A stretch of 28,864 nucleotides of DNA from a virus. Within the stretch, counting starts at the first letter, position 1. Each line of letters starts with the position of its first letter. Under the pieces are notes generated by a model. That model was not told the DNA's origin and searched no databases. It worked only from the letters and a program-made list of their open reading frames with translations. The translations under genes were made by a program, and so were the position numbers. The stretch is from the IMG/VR virus record IMGVR_UViG_3300024346_000381, positions 1 to 28,864 of that record. The stretch is one strand, 5' to 3'. Of this stretch, positions 1-7,309 are shown one piece after another.

Positions 1-1174
1 GTGGTTCACCCAATTCAGATGCCATATCTCTACTTGCCCTTTCAGATTCAATTTTCATTTGAGAAAATATCTTACGAGTTTCAAATTGAGCAGGCATTCC
101 TTCAAATGGAATTCCTCTTTGTTGTAAATAAGTATGCCAACCTAATACACCTAATCCTAATGCTCTACCTTTTTCTGCTGAACGAACTGCATTTTCAAAT
201 CCTTTCATATTCTTAGCCTTTTGGATGAATTCTGAAAGAACTCCATCTAAGAAATAAGTTGATGTATAAATTAAATCCGTATCCTTCCACTCATCATATT
301 TTGCTAAGTTAAGTGAACTTAGGCAACAAACGAATGAATGTGATTCATCGGTATGTAATACAATTTCAGAACAGATATTAGTCATAAAAACTTTCAATCC
401 ATTTTGTTTGTACATTGATGGGTTTTGTTTATTCACATTACCCTTAAATAAGATATAAGGTTCGCCTGTTGCTTTTCGTTTCTGAAGTAGTTTACTCCAT
501 TTTCTTCTAGCCTCTGGTTCTCCATCTTGTAGTTTTCTCATAAACTTATCACCAACGACTGCACATTGATGAAGATTTAAACATTGACGATTAACATCCC
601 CCTTCGGTTCTCTAATCTCCAACCAATCTTCAAAATCTTTATGTTCGATGTTTAAGTTTACTGATGCTGCACCTCTTCTTACTGAACCTTGATTCGTTGC
701 AAGAATAGTTGAGTCATATATTTTAGCAAATGGAACTACTCCATCAGATGTACCATTACCGGTAATCTTTGCACCTGCTGGTCTGATTTGGTTGATACCA
801 ATACCAACACCACCACCGTGTTTTGCTAGTAACATTAATTCTAAATTTTTGTTACCTATATCAAAAATGGAATCTGCTACATCTATACCAAAACAACTAA
901 TAGGTAATCCCCTATCAGTACCTGTGTTTGATAATACCGGTGTAGCTAAACATAACCATCCTCTCCATATATAATCGAAAAATTTAGATGCTAGTTGCGG
1001 TTGGCCTAATCTCTGTGCTACTTTTGTACACACTCTCCAATACGCATCTTTTGGTGTTTCTCCCTCAATTAAGTAACCCTTTGATATGGTTTTAACATAT
1101 ACTTCAGTATTACCCCACTCCGGAAAATCGACACCAAGTTCCCATCCAAATTCTTCACCTTGATTTTTTGCCAT
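1..1174 (-). CDS. nrdA: Ribonucleoside-diphosphate reductase alpha (large) subunit, 3' end cut by window
   Basis: Reduces ribonucleotides to deoxyribonucleotides together with the beta subunit encoded just upstream. The frame is open from the ATG at 1174 to the window edge (391 residues visible, no stop seen), so the gene is truncated by the window and not broken. Visible landmarks are PISCFG with the redox cysteine at about residue 94, TNICSEI at about 265-271 with the Asn-Cys-Glu arrangement of the thiyl-radical site (Cys268), and GVLGWHTYLQQRGIPFE at 342-358. The protein begins almost directly with the catalytic fold, so there is no room for the roughly 90-residue N-terminal ATP-cone of E. 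coli NrdA. It starts 13 bp after the nrdB stop, in the same operon. Class I identity is clear; the exact subclass is uncertain. Confidence 0.95.
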   Translation of the reverse strand, partial: MAKNQGEEFGWELGVDFPEWGNTEVYVKTISKGYLIEGETPKDAYWRVCTKVAQRLGQPQLASKFFDYIWRGWLCLATPVLSNTGTDRGLPISCFGIDVADSIFDIGNKNLELMLLAKHGGGVGIGINQIRPAGAKITGNGTSDGVVPFAKIYDSTILATNQGSVRRGAASVNLNIEHKDFEDWLEIREPKGDVNRQCLNLHQCAVVGDKFMRKLQDGEPEARRKWSKLLQKRKATGEPYILFKGNVNKQNPSMYKQNGLKVFMTNICSEIVLHTDESHSFVCCLSSLNLAKYDEWKDTDLIYTSTYFLDGVLSEFIQKAKNMKGFENAVRSAEKGRALGLGVLGWHTYLQQRGIPFEGMPAQFETRKIFSQMKIESERASRDMASELGEP

Positions 1175-1187
1175 AATATTGTTTTAT

Positions 1188-2201
1188 TTAAAATAAGTCA
1201 TCCCAATTCTCACCTTCACCTGCTTTTGAATAATCGGTAGGTCTCATTGCGAAGAAATCCGTATGAGTTAAACCTCCTGTTAGATGATAAAACCAATCTA
1301 ATTCAGATGCTTTCTTTTTATTGAATTCGAAGTAATCATCACCTCCCGGTATTGGGTTGTATCCCAACTCTGCAAGTTTCTCATTAATTCGTTTGATAAT
1401 GAAATGTTTTAGGTCATCTTTTTTCATATTCTCTAAATCACCCTGTTCAAACATCTTATCAATGAATCTATGTTCTAACTCCATTATTAGTTTTGCTGCT
1501 TTGTAAATTGATGGTTTAGCATCTTCAAGTAGTTCTGGAAATTCATCACACATATGTCTGAATAATTGACATCCCATTCTACTATGTAGGGATTCATCTC
1601 TTACGCTCCACTTCATTTGTTGACCAATCCCTTTTAATTTATTTCTCATTTGGAATGAGTAAAGAACTGCAAATGATGAATAAAGAGATACCCCCTCTGA
1701 AAACGCTGAGAATATTGCTAAACTTCTACCAACTTCTTTTCTTGCAATTGGGTTTGTTGCCAAATCCTCATGTGTCCAATCTGAAGTAGTTTTTGTTAGT
1801 AATTCAAACTTTTCTGCAATTGCAGGTTCGTGTAAAAATGCTTCAAAATCATCTAATCCTAAAGTTTCATTTAAATACGAATATGCAATTGCGTGAATTG
1901 TTTCTTGAGAACCAAACATCATTGCCATCTGACGGATTTCATGTTTTGGAAACCATTGGGTAACCATATTAGTCCAATAATCAGATACAGCACATTCAGT
2001 CTGAGCAAATCCTAAAAGGATATTACCTACTAAATTCTTTTCAGATTCAGTTAGTGTTTCATTCCAATCCTTGATATCACCTTGCATGGGTATTTCAGTA
2101 TGTAACCAAAATGCCTGTGCTTGTTTTAACCATCCTTCAGTATAGTATATCGGAAATTCAAAGGGTTTGAATGGAATTCTTTCAGTAAATAGTTTGCTCA
2201 T
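1188..2201 (-). CDS. nrdB: Ribonucleoside-diphosphate reductase beta (small, radical-generating) subunit
   Basis: A 337-residue ferritin-like subunit that holds the dimetal/radical cofactor for NrdA. By alignment with E. coli NrdB the metal ligands are Glu69, Glu100, His103, Glu169, Glu203 and His206 (motifs SQETIH, FSEG, RDESLH). The spacings E69-E100 (31) and E169-E203 (34) match E. coli. A tyrosine sits at the radical position (Tyr107, His103+4). The first ligand is Glu where E. coli has Asp84. There is no N-terminal ATP-cone. The C-terminus ends WDDLF, the acidic tail expected to dock on NrdA. It follows the histone-like gene by 13 bp and precedes nrdA by 13 bp. Class I beta subunit is certain; Fe versus Mn cofactor type is not decided by sequence. 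Confidence 0.96.
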   Translation of the reverse strand: MSKLFTERIPFKPFEFPIYYTEGWLKQAQAFWLHTEIPMQGDIKDWNETLTESEKNLVGNILLGFAQTECAVSDYWTNMVTQWFPKHEIRQMAMMFGSQETIHAIAYSYLNETLGLDDFEAFLHEPAIAEKFELLTKTTSDWTHEDLATNPIARKEVGRSLAIFSAFSEGVSLYSSFAVLYSFQMRNKLKGIGQQMKWSVRDESLHSRMGCQLFRHMCDEFPELLEDAKPSIYKAAKLIMELEHRFIDKMFEQGDLENMKKDDLKHFIIKRINEKLAELGYNPIPGGDDYFEFNKKKASELDWFYHLTGGLTHTDFFAMRPTDYSKAGEGENWDDLF

Positions 2202-2214
2202 CTTATAACGTTTT

Positions 2215-2385
2215 TTATTTTGTCTCTTCTACTGATAATTTTCTATAATCCGTAATAAGTTTTTTTAATTCTCCAATCGCCTTTCTTGCTCTTGATTTTG
2301 ATGCTTTTGTTGTTCCGTTGTGTTCTGCTTCGAATTGAGTAAATAAATCCTTCATTTGTTCGAATAATTCAGTTGATGTTGCCAT
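2215..2385 (-). CDS. Histone H1/Hc1-like small basic protein (56 aa)
   Basis: A short ORF starting MATSTELFEQMKDLFTQFEA and containing ASKSRARKAIGELKKL followed by YRKLSVEE. The layout matches the small Bacteroidota proteins annotated as histone H1 (Hc1-like): an acidic helix, then a lysine/arginine-rich stretch with the R-A-R-K-A-I-G-E-L-K-K-L signature and a YRKxSVEE end. Members are thought to bind DNA as nucleoid-associated proteins. It is first in the nrd operon, 13 bp upstream of nrdB, downstream of a 163-bp non-coding region. No strong Shine-Dalgarno is present; the ATG is preceded by an A/T-rich stretch. Family recognition is from the motif pattern; a role in phage or host DNA packaging is inference. 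Confidence 0.8.
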   Translation of the reverse strand: MATSTELFEQMKDLFTQFEAEHNGTTKASKSRARKAIGELKKLITDYRKLSVEETK

Positions 2386-2548
2386 AAATTTTTTGTTTGT
2401 TAAATTGTTAAAAATTACTCCAACAAAAAGTGTTGTTGGTGAGTATAACTATTGTATATATGAAAAAAAGAAATCATTTTTTTTAATATTTTTTTTTCTT
2501 TTTTATTATCCCATACTAACAAAATTATAACTCCTTATTATAATAGAG
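2386..2548 (-). other. Intergenic leader of the histone-nrd operon with a hairpin
   Basis: 163 bp without a gene between the DnaB-type helicase stop and the histone-like start. On the minus strand it holds long A and T runs (2461-2515), a TATATACAATA stretch (2450-2460) resembling the sequence downstream of the 28763 promoter motif, and then a perfect 7-bp inverted repeat (2420-2426 with 2433-2439, stem CCAACAA/TTGTTGG, 6-nt loop) about 35 nt before the ATG. No TTTG-N20-TAnnTTTG match was found here, so the promoter is unassigned. The hairpin would lie in the 5' leader if transcription starts near 2450. Confidence 0.4.
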
Positions 2549-2551
2549 TTA
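2528..2551 (-). terminator. Weak candidate hairpin at the end of the replication operon
   Basis: On the minus strand TAACTC (including the helicase stop codon) pairs with GAGTTA about 12 nt later, giving a 6-7 bp stem with an AT-rich loop. It is followed by only a short T stretch (TAATTTTG), so intrinsic termination is doubtful. Confidence 0.25.
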
Positions 2552-3910
2552 CCCCATATTTTCTACATATTTTTTATGTAGTAATTGTTTTTGGACCATT
2601 TGACCATTGTTTGATTCCTTTGAAGCAATGATTCCATCAGCAGAAGCTGCATCATATACTTCAATAAATCCTGTGTTTGTATCCATCTTACAAGGGAAAG
2701 TAATTCCATCTGGGCCGAATCGGTTCTTCATAATGTGAGCCCTTGCAGTATTGTTCAATTTATCTTTTGATTTTCTACTCCAACTCATAATGAAATCCGC
2801 GTTCATAACCTTTGCATATGAATCTGCAATCTTATCTGCTTCAATTACATCTGAATCTATTGCAGAACGATTTGTTTGAGAAGCAGTCCATATTGGAATT
2901 CTCAATTCACCACCCATACCTCTAAGGTCAATGTAAACACCACCTTGTTCGGCATAAGTTGAATCCGTTTTATTTGAATGGGAAAGAAGTAAATCTGCGT
3001 AATCCACAATAATTAGGTCAGGTCGGTTACCGGCTGCAATCATTTTTTCAATATGCAATTGCAACTTCTTAACACTTACCCCCTTCGGTGGATAATATTT
3101 AATAAGTAATTTTCCTTTTAATCCTTTGATTTTTGCTTTAACCTCCTCTTTTCTATCTCTCAAATCCGCAGATGGGATATGGGTAAAGACTGTATCGTAT
3201 CTCGCACCTACATAGTGTTCTGATAACTCCATTGTATAATGAACTACACTTAATCCGGACTTAACTGCCGATGCACCCAATGCGGTTAGAATCCATGTCT
3301 TACCAACACCAGATGGTGCAACTACTACTCCCAATTCTCCTGGTCCTAAACCTCCATCCATTAAATCGGTGATAGGTTTCCAATCAGTTGGGACGGTATC
3401 TCTCTTTTCATCGGTTGAACGTGCTTCAAAATCTAAAACATAATCATGTCCTAAATCATTTTCAATCCCAACCTTCATTGCCCTATCTACGAGGTCTTTG
3501 ATTTTATCGTAACTTCCTGCCTTTAATAAATCTACTGATTGTAGAATTACTTGTTTTAAGTTTTGATTTTTACAAAAGGATGTAAATTCCGTTTTGATGT
3601 AGGCTAAATCAGTTACGTTACCTACTTGCGTGTAGATATGGCGTAATTGTTCTATAATCGTTGTTTGTAATCCTTTGTTATCTAATTTCGATAAACTTAC
3701 TTTGAAAGCATCCATTGTGGGTGCTTGTCTATATTCAGTATGATAGTTAACAATTTCACTAACTATCCATTTGTTTGCATCCGATTCAAAAAATTTGGGT
3801 GTAACAATTTCTGATATTTGGTCTAAGAATTTATTATCGGTTAATAATGCAGATACAACTTTGGATTGGAAAGACTGTCCGTATTTCGATAAGTTGTCTA
3901 TATCTTGCAT
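2549..3910 (-). CDS. Replicative DNA helicase, DnaB/T4 gp41 family
   Basis: Hexameric 5'-3' helicase that unwinds DNA at the fork. It has 453 residues: an N-terminal helical DnaB-N-like part (about 1-140), then a RecA-like motor with Walker A APSGVGKT (198-205), the TMELS segment (226-230), Walker B LIIVDY (299-304) and the sensor/H3 segment TASQTN (342-347). Its length and order fit the T4 gp41/DnaB group. The start overlaps the stop of the preceding 76-aa gene (TAATG), suggesting translational coupling. It is last in the SSB-recombinase-exonuclease-helicase operon. No separate primase gene is visible in the window. Confidence 0.93.
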   Translation of the reverse strand: MQDIDNLSKYGQSFQSKVVSALLTDNKFLDQISEIVTPKFFESDANKWIVSEIVNYHTEYRQAPTMDAFKVSLSKLDNKGLQTTIIEQLRHIYTQVGNVTDLAYIKTEFTSFCKNQNLKQVILQSVDLLKAGSYDKIKDLVDRAMKVGIENDLGHDYVLDFEARSTDEKRDTVPTDWKPITDLMDGGLGPGELGVVVAPSGVGKTWILTALGASAVKSGLSVVHYTMELSEHYVGARYDTVFTHIPSADLRDRKEEVKAKIKGLKGKLLIKYYPPKGVSVKKLQLHIEKMIAAGNRPDLIIVDYADLLLSHSNKTDSTYAEQGGVYIDLRGMGGELRIPIWTASQTNRSAIDSDVIEADKIADSYAKVMNADFIMSWSRKSKDKLNNTARAHIMKNRFGPDGITFPCKMDTNTGFIEVYDAASADGIIASKESNNGQMVQKQLLHKKYVENMG

Positions 3911-4140
3911 TATTTATTTTTTTCCTTCTTTGTTTTCGTTTTAATTTCTTCAACTTGAGTTTCGACTTCTTCGGTAATCACCTCGGTCTTACTCTTTCCT
4001 TTGGATGATTTCCATTCGCTCTTTGGAACGAATTTCCAATGCCCACCTTTTACTCTTTCATCTGCCTCGATATCACTCACTCTCTTAATTTCTCCTAACG
4101 TATAGGATTTTCCTTCCTTAATTGTTTTAATACACTTCAT
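3910..4140 (-). CDS. Small lysine-rich protein of unknown function (76 aa)
   Basis: The first 50 residues look folded (KEGKSYTLGEIKRVSDIEADERVKGG, a beta-rich pattern). The rest is a charged, repetitive tail of alternating Lys and Glu/Thr (TKTKKEKNK at the end). A strong Shine-Dalgarno GGAGG sits 6 nt before the ATG. It lies between the exonuclease and helicase genes and its stop overlaps the helicase start, so it is co-translated with the helicase. I do not recognise a family. A helicase-loader or accessory role is possible only from position. Confidence 0.75.
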   Translation of the reverse strand: MKCIKTIKEGKSYTLGEIKRVSDIEADERVKGGHWKFVPKSEWKSSKGKSKTEVITEEVETQVEEIKTKTKKEKNK

Positions 4141-4162
4141 AGTTTTCCTCCATGTTTAATTG

Positions 4163-5206
4163 TTATTTTGTAATAATATTTCCAAATGTTGTTTTTAACC
4201 AATCATTGATATCACCAAAGTTGTTCACAGCTTTATACTTTAAACATACCTTCATAAAATCTAATTTATTTAATTGGTCGTTTGGTTCATTAAATTTACT
4301 CAATATATTCATTTTTATAATACCTGATATATCGGGGTCATCTAATTGCATCAATTCTCTATTCATAAGAATCTGCTCCCTTGCAGAAAGGATATCATCG
4401 TATATCTTAATCTTACCTCTCTTCTCATCACATAGGCGGAATAAGTCATCAACAGATAATTTAACATCCTCAGTCAGTTCTGGAAACCTCTTTACGAGGG
4501 TTTTAACACCACATCCATTAACTCCTGGTATATTATCTGATTTATCGCCATCCAATACCCTATATAAAAGTAGATTTTTTGATTCGATTCCGAATTCTTC
4601 CTTAACAACGTTCCTATTATAGATTTTCTTTTTGGTGGGTGACCAAACGATGGTTTTTTCGTTAACTAATTGAAGGAAATCCTTATCAGTTGACATAACC
4701 ACCGCTTGTTCGTCCTCTTTAAGTAGTTGTGTAGTGATGTAGGCCATAACATCATCTGCCTCTACACCATCATATATCATGTTGGTTACAGGTAGATAAT
4801 TTAGCATTTCGTTCAACCAAACAAATTGTCTTTTCATTGATTCGCGTTCATCCTCGATATTCATCATACCGGCATATTGACGATTCACTCTAAGTTTGTT
4901 TGGGTCTCTATCTGCCTTATAACCCGAAAATCTCTTTTTTCTACTTTGGGAGCCACCTTTACCATCGAAAACTACAATAACACGAGTCGGTTGAACCTGA
5001 CGGATTGCGTAACCTATTGATTTTAAGACACCAGTTACACCACCTAAATGGTCGCCATCATCATTCATTGTGGGAATGGATGACCAGCAACGGATGAATG
5101 TATTTAATCCATCAATGATAAGAACTCTAGAATTTCTAGTTTTAATAGAATTGCTAGTATGTTCTTTTTCTACCGATTCTAAAATGTTTTTGTATATTGC
5201 TTTCAA
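4163..5206 (-). CDS. 5'-3' exonuclease / flap endonuclease (T4 RNase H or Pol I 5'-exo type)
   Basis: Removes RNA primers and 5' flaps during lagging-strand synthesis. The PIN-like nuclease core shows VLIIDGLNTFIR with Asp32, VIVVFDGKGGSQSRKKR with Asp81 and the basic arch, DGVEADDVMAY and STDKDFLQL (acidic metal ligands). These are followed by the helix-3-turn-helix segment LDGDKSDNIPGVNGCGVKT, which binds duplex DNA. At 347 residues it is close to T4 RNase H (305) and to the 5' domain of Pol I. It lies 15 bp downstream of the recombinase gene and 22 bp upstream of the small lysine-rich gene. The first 20 residues are a weakly conserved extension. Confidence 0.92.
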   Translation of the reverse strand: MKAIYKNILESVEKEHTSNSIKTRNSRVLIIDGLNTFIRCWSSIPTMNDDGDHLGGVTGVLKSIGYAIRQVQPTRVIVVFDGKGGSQSRKKRFSGYKADRDPNKLRVNRQYAGMMNIEDERESMKRQFVWLNEMLNYLPVTNMIYDGVEADDVMAYITTQLLKEDEQAVVMSTDKDFLQLVNEKTIVWSPTKKKIYNRNVVKEEFGIESKNLLLYRVLDGDKSDNIPGVNGCGVKTLVKRFPELTEDVKLSVDDLFRLCDEKRGKIKIYDDILSAREQILMNRELMQLDDPDISGIIKMNILSKFNEPNDQLNKLDFMKVCLKYKAVNNFGDINDWLKTTFGNIITK

Positions 5207-5221
5207 TGTGTTGTTTTTAAA

Positions 5222-6343
5222 TTAATCATCCATTCCTGCACCAGATTCATCGATTTCCATATTTTCGATATCTAATGTATCTGATTTGTATTGTAATATC
5301 GTAGATTCACAAATCTTTTTATAAATTTGGTCTCTAACATCAACCCTACTTTCCATCAAAGTGATGAAATCTTTAGATTGGAATTTAATAACTTCGCCAG
5401 TATCGGTATCGGTATACTCATACCAAGCACCTGCCTGTTTAACGATTTTATTATCTTTCATTACCACTAACCACGAACCATAGTTATCGATTCCTCTATC
5501 AAAAAAGATATCAAAATCGGCACATCTTAATGGTGGGCCCATTCTATTCTTAACGACTTGAGCTCTTACTTTCATACCAACGATTTTATCGTTACCATTT
5601 ACCTTCATCTTAATCTGTCCCATTCCTTTCAAACGTAATCTAACCGAAGCATGGAATGCTAAGGCTTTACCACCGGATGTAGTCCACGGGTCACCGAACG
5701 GCATTGCGTTCATTTTCTGACGAAGTTGGTTTGTATATACTAATAAGATTTTTTGTCTACCAATCATATTGGTAATCTTTCTCATCGCCTTTGAGATGAT
5801 GATTGCTTTGTCAGTTGCATAGCCATCTTTACCATAATCAGAAGCCAACTCCGTTTTAGTGGATGCTGCTGCTACTGAATCGGTTACAATTACTACTAAC
5901 CTGTCTTTGTCTGTCTGTCTAACTTTCTCAATAATAGTTTCAGTAAAATCGAAAATTTGTTCAACTGAGTCTGCTGATACATAAAGTAATTTCTTTACAT
6001 CCACACCGATTGCTTCAAGAAATTCTCTACTCACTGCAGTTTCAGTATCTATTAACACTGCTACACCACCTTGCTTTTGTGTTTCAGCAAGGATGTGTGC
6101 AGATACTAATGATTTTCCACTTTGTTCTAATCCTGTTATCTCAACAATTCTACCAACAGGCAATCCACCATAAGGACGATTTGAAATCGCAACATCTAAT
6201 GTAGCACATCCGGTTGATACCCAACCCTCTACGTTTGTAGGAGTTGCATCATCATCTAAGAAGAATGCTACTTTTTGGTCTTTAGATTGTTTATTTAGCT
6301 CACTCGCTAGAATATCGGCTAAATCCAATTCCTGTTTTGCCAT
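5222..6343 (-). CDS. RecA-family recombinase (UvsX-like)
   Basis: Forms filaments on ssDNA and drives strand exchange and recombination-dependent replication. The 373-residue protein has Walker A GLEQSGKS (71-78), the catalytic Glu in DTETAV (99-104), Walker B RLVVIVTDS (148-156) and a RecA L2-type loop NQLRQKMNAMPFGDPWTTSGGK (205-226, with the SGGKA motif). An acidic C-terminus ends GAGMDD. Its length and its position directly after the gp32-like gene match T4 UvsX. Gap to the SSB gene is 12 bp, to the exonuclease gene 15 bp. Confidence 0.94.
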   Translation of the reverse strand: MAKQELDLADILASELNKQSKDQKVAFFLDDDATPTNVEGWVSTGCATLDVAISNRPYGGLPVGRIVEITGLEQSGKSLVSAHILAETQKQGGVAVLIDTETAVSREFLEAIGVDVKKLLYVSADSVEQIFDFTETIIEKVRQTDKDRLVVIVTDSVAAASTKTELASDYGKDGYATDKAIIISKAMRKITNMIGRQKILLVYTNQLRQKMNAMPFGDPWTTSGGKALAFHASVRLRLKGMGQIKMKVNGNDKIVGMKVRAQVVKNRMGPPLRCADFDIFFDRGIDNYGSWLVVMKDNKIVKQAGAWYEYTDTDTGEVIKFQSKDFITLMESRVDVRDQIYKKICESTILQYKSDTLDIENMEIDESGAGMDD

Positions 6344-6355
6344 AAAATTTGGTTA

Positions 6356-7192
6356 TTAATTGTTAAATAAATCATCGAATGCTGCAGCTACATCATCAGT
6401 CTTTTTAGAAACTGGTGGTTGTGTTGGAGTTTCGATTGAACCGCCTAAATCATGAGATACACTTGGTGTAGCTTTAGATGTAGTATTGGTCGAAAGGGTT
6501 TCCTCTACGACTGAAGTTGTACCATCATCATCTGATGTTGCAGATGGATTTAACCATCCTTCTAATACATTCTTTAATTCAGCGTAAGAAAGTTCGGAAT
6601 ACAATTCAGTAATCTCAGTTTGGTTATCTAAGAATTTCTGAAGGTCTCCACCTTCTGCCAATGGTGTTTGATTTGGTTTAACACGCAGTGTAGTCGTAGG
6701 ATACGATGTACCTGCATCTTCCGCAGAAATGTAATCAACTGTTAAATCTCTACCGGCATTTGGGTCAGTAATATCTCCGTAATCGGGGTCAGCAATGTAA
6801 CCCAAAATTTCTTGATAAACTGTCTTACCAAATCCCCAAAATTTAACTCCTTCATTTTCTTGTCCACGAACAATAACAGGAACGAAGGTTCTCAACTTAG
6901 GCTCCATAGCCTTTGCTGCTTTCCAATCTTCCTTATCACCCATTCTTTTAAGTTTGTCTGCAAACTCAACAATAGGGTCAGGTCTACCAAATGAAATTGG
7001 AGATAGATAAGTTTTGTTATTTACGTTGTAGTGAAAATAAAGTTCGATAAAAGGATTATCTTTGTTGAACTTGTAAGGGACGATTCGGACTTGGGATTTG
7101 CCAGGTGTTGGTTTCCACAATGCATCCGATTTCTTTTGTGTGTTTTGTAGTTTGTTTAGTCTACCTCTAATTGCGTTAATGTCTAATGCCAT
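6356..7192 (-). CDS. Single-stranded DNA-binding protein, T4 gp32-like
   Basis: Coats ssDNA at forks and recombination intermediates. The 278-residue chain shows a short basic N-terminus (1-30), the OB-fold core with WKPTPGKSQVRIVPY, YFHYNV and SPISFGRPDPI (26-100), VKFWGFGKTVYQEI (about 130-145), a Ser/Thr-rich linker and an acidic tail ending DDVAAAFDDLFNN. The order fits gp32 (basic cooperativity domain, core, acidic partner-binding tail). There is no cysteine in the protein, so the zinc site of T4 gp32 is absent. It starts an operon with UvsX, exonuclease and helicase. The ATG has a good Shine-Dalgarno (GGAG, 5 nt spacing). Confidence 0.88.
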   Translation of the reverse strand: MALDINAIRGRLNKLQNTQKKSDALWKPTPGKSQVRIVPYKFNKDNPFIELYFHYNVNNKTYLSPISFGRPDPIVEFADKLKRMGDKEDWKAAKAMEPKLRTFVPVIVRGQENEGVKFWGFGKTVYQEILGYIADPDYGDITDPNAGRDLTVDYISAEDAGTSYPTTTLRVKPNQTPLAEGGDLQKFLDNQTEITELYSELSYAELKNVLEGWLNPSATSDDDGTTSVVEETLSTNTTSKATPSVSHDLGGSIETPTQPPVSKKTDDVAAAFDDLFNN

Positions 7193-7201
7193 TTTTTCTC
7201 C

Positions 7202-7259
7202 GTTTAAGTGTTTAAAATTAAGTTGTTTTATGGTTTTATTTACGAGTCTTTCCTACTCG
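7202..7259 (-). promoter_or_regulatory. Structured 5' leader of the SSB mRNA, possible autoregulatory operator
   Basis: On the minus strand a hairpin (CGAGT/ACTCG, 7243-7247 with 7255-7259, purine-rich 7-nt loop) is followed by 41 nt (7242-7202) containing no G until the Shine-Dalgarno GGAG. T4 gp32 represses its own translation by nucleating on a 5' structure and spreading over unstructured A/U-rich leader into the ribosome site; this layout is analogous. The function here is inference. Confidence 0.45.
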
Positions 7260-7267
7260 CGGTGTGT

Positions 7268-7280
7268 GTATATAAATATA
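7268..7280 (-). promoter_or_regulatory. Promoter of the SSB-recombinase-helicase operon (TATATTTATATAC motif)
   Basis: The minus strand reads CGTATATTTATATAC about 75 nt upstream of the SSB ATG. The box TATATTTA resembles TAnnTTTG, and a TTTA lies 19 nt upstream, so it is intermediate between the two promoter types in this window. A second similar AATATTTATAC copy sits about 25 nt further upstream (around 7297-7306). Confidence 0.6.
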
Positions 7281-7309
7281 CGAATTTCCGATTTTCGTAT
7301 AAATATTTT

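Noticed and set aside
1-216. Open frame on the + strand at the left edge
   Set aside because: It lies antisense to the well-supported nrdA frame, and its hydrophobic content is what reverse-complemented coding DNA gives.
1-1174. nrdA as a pseudogene because no stop codon is seen
   Set aside because: The frame is open and conserved to the first base of the window; the missing end is explained by the window boundary.
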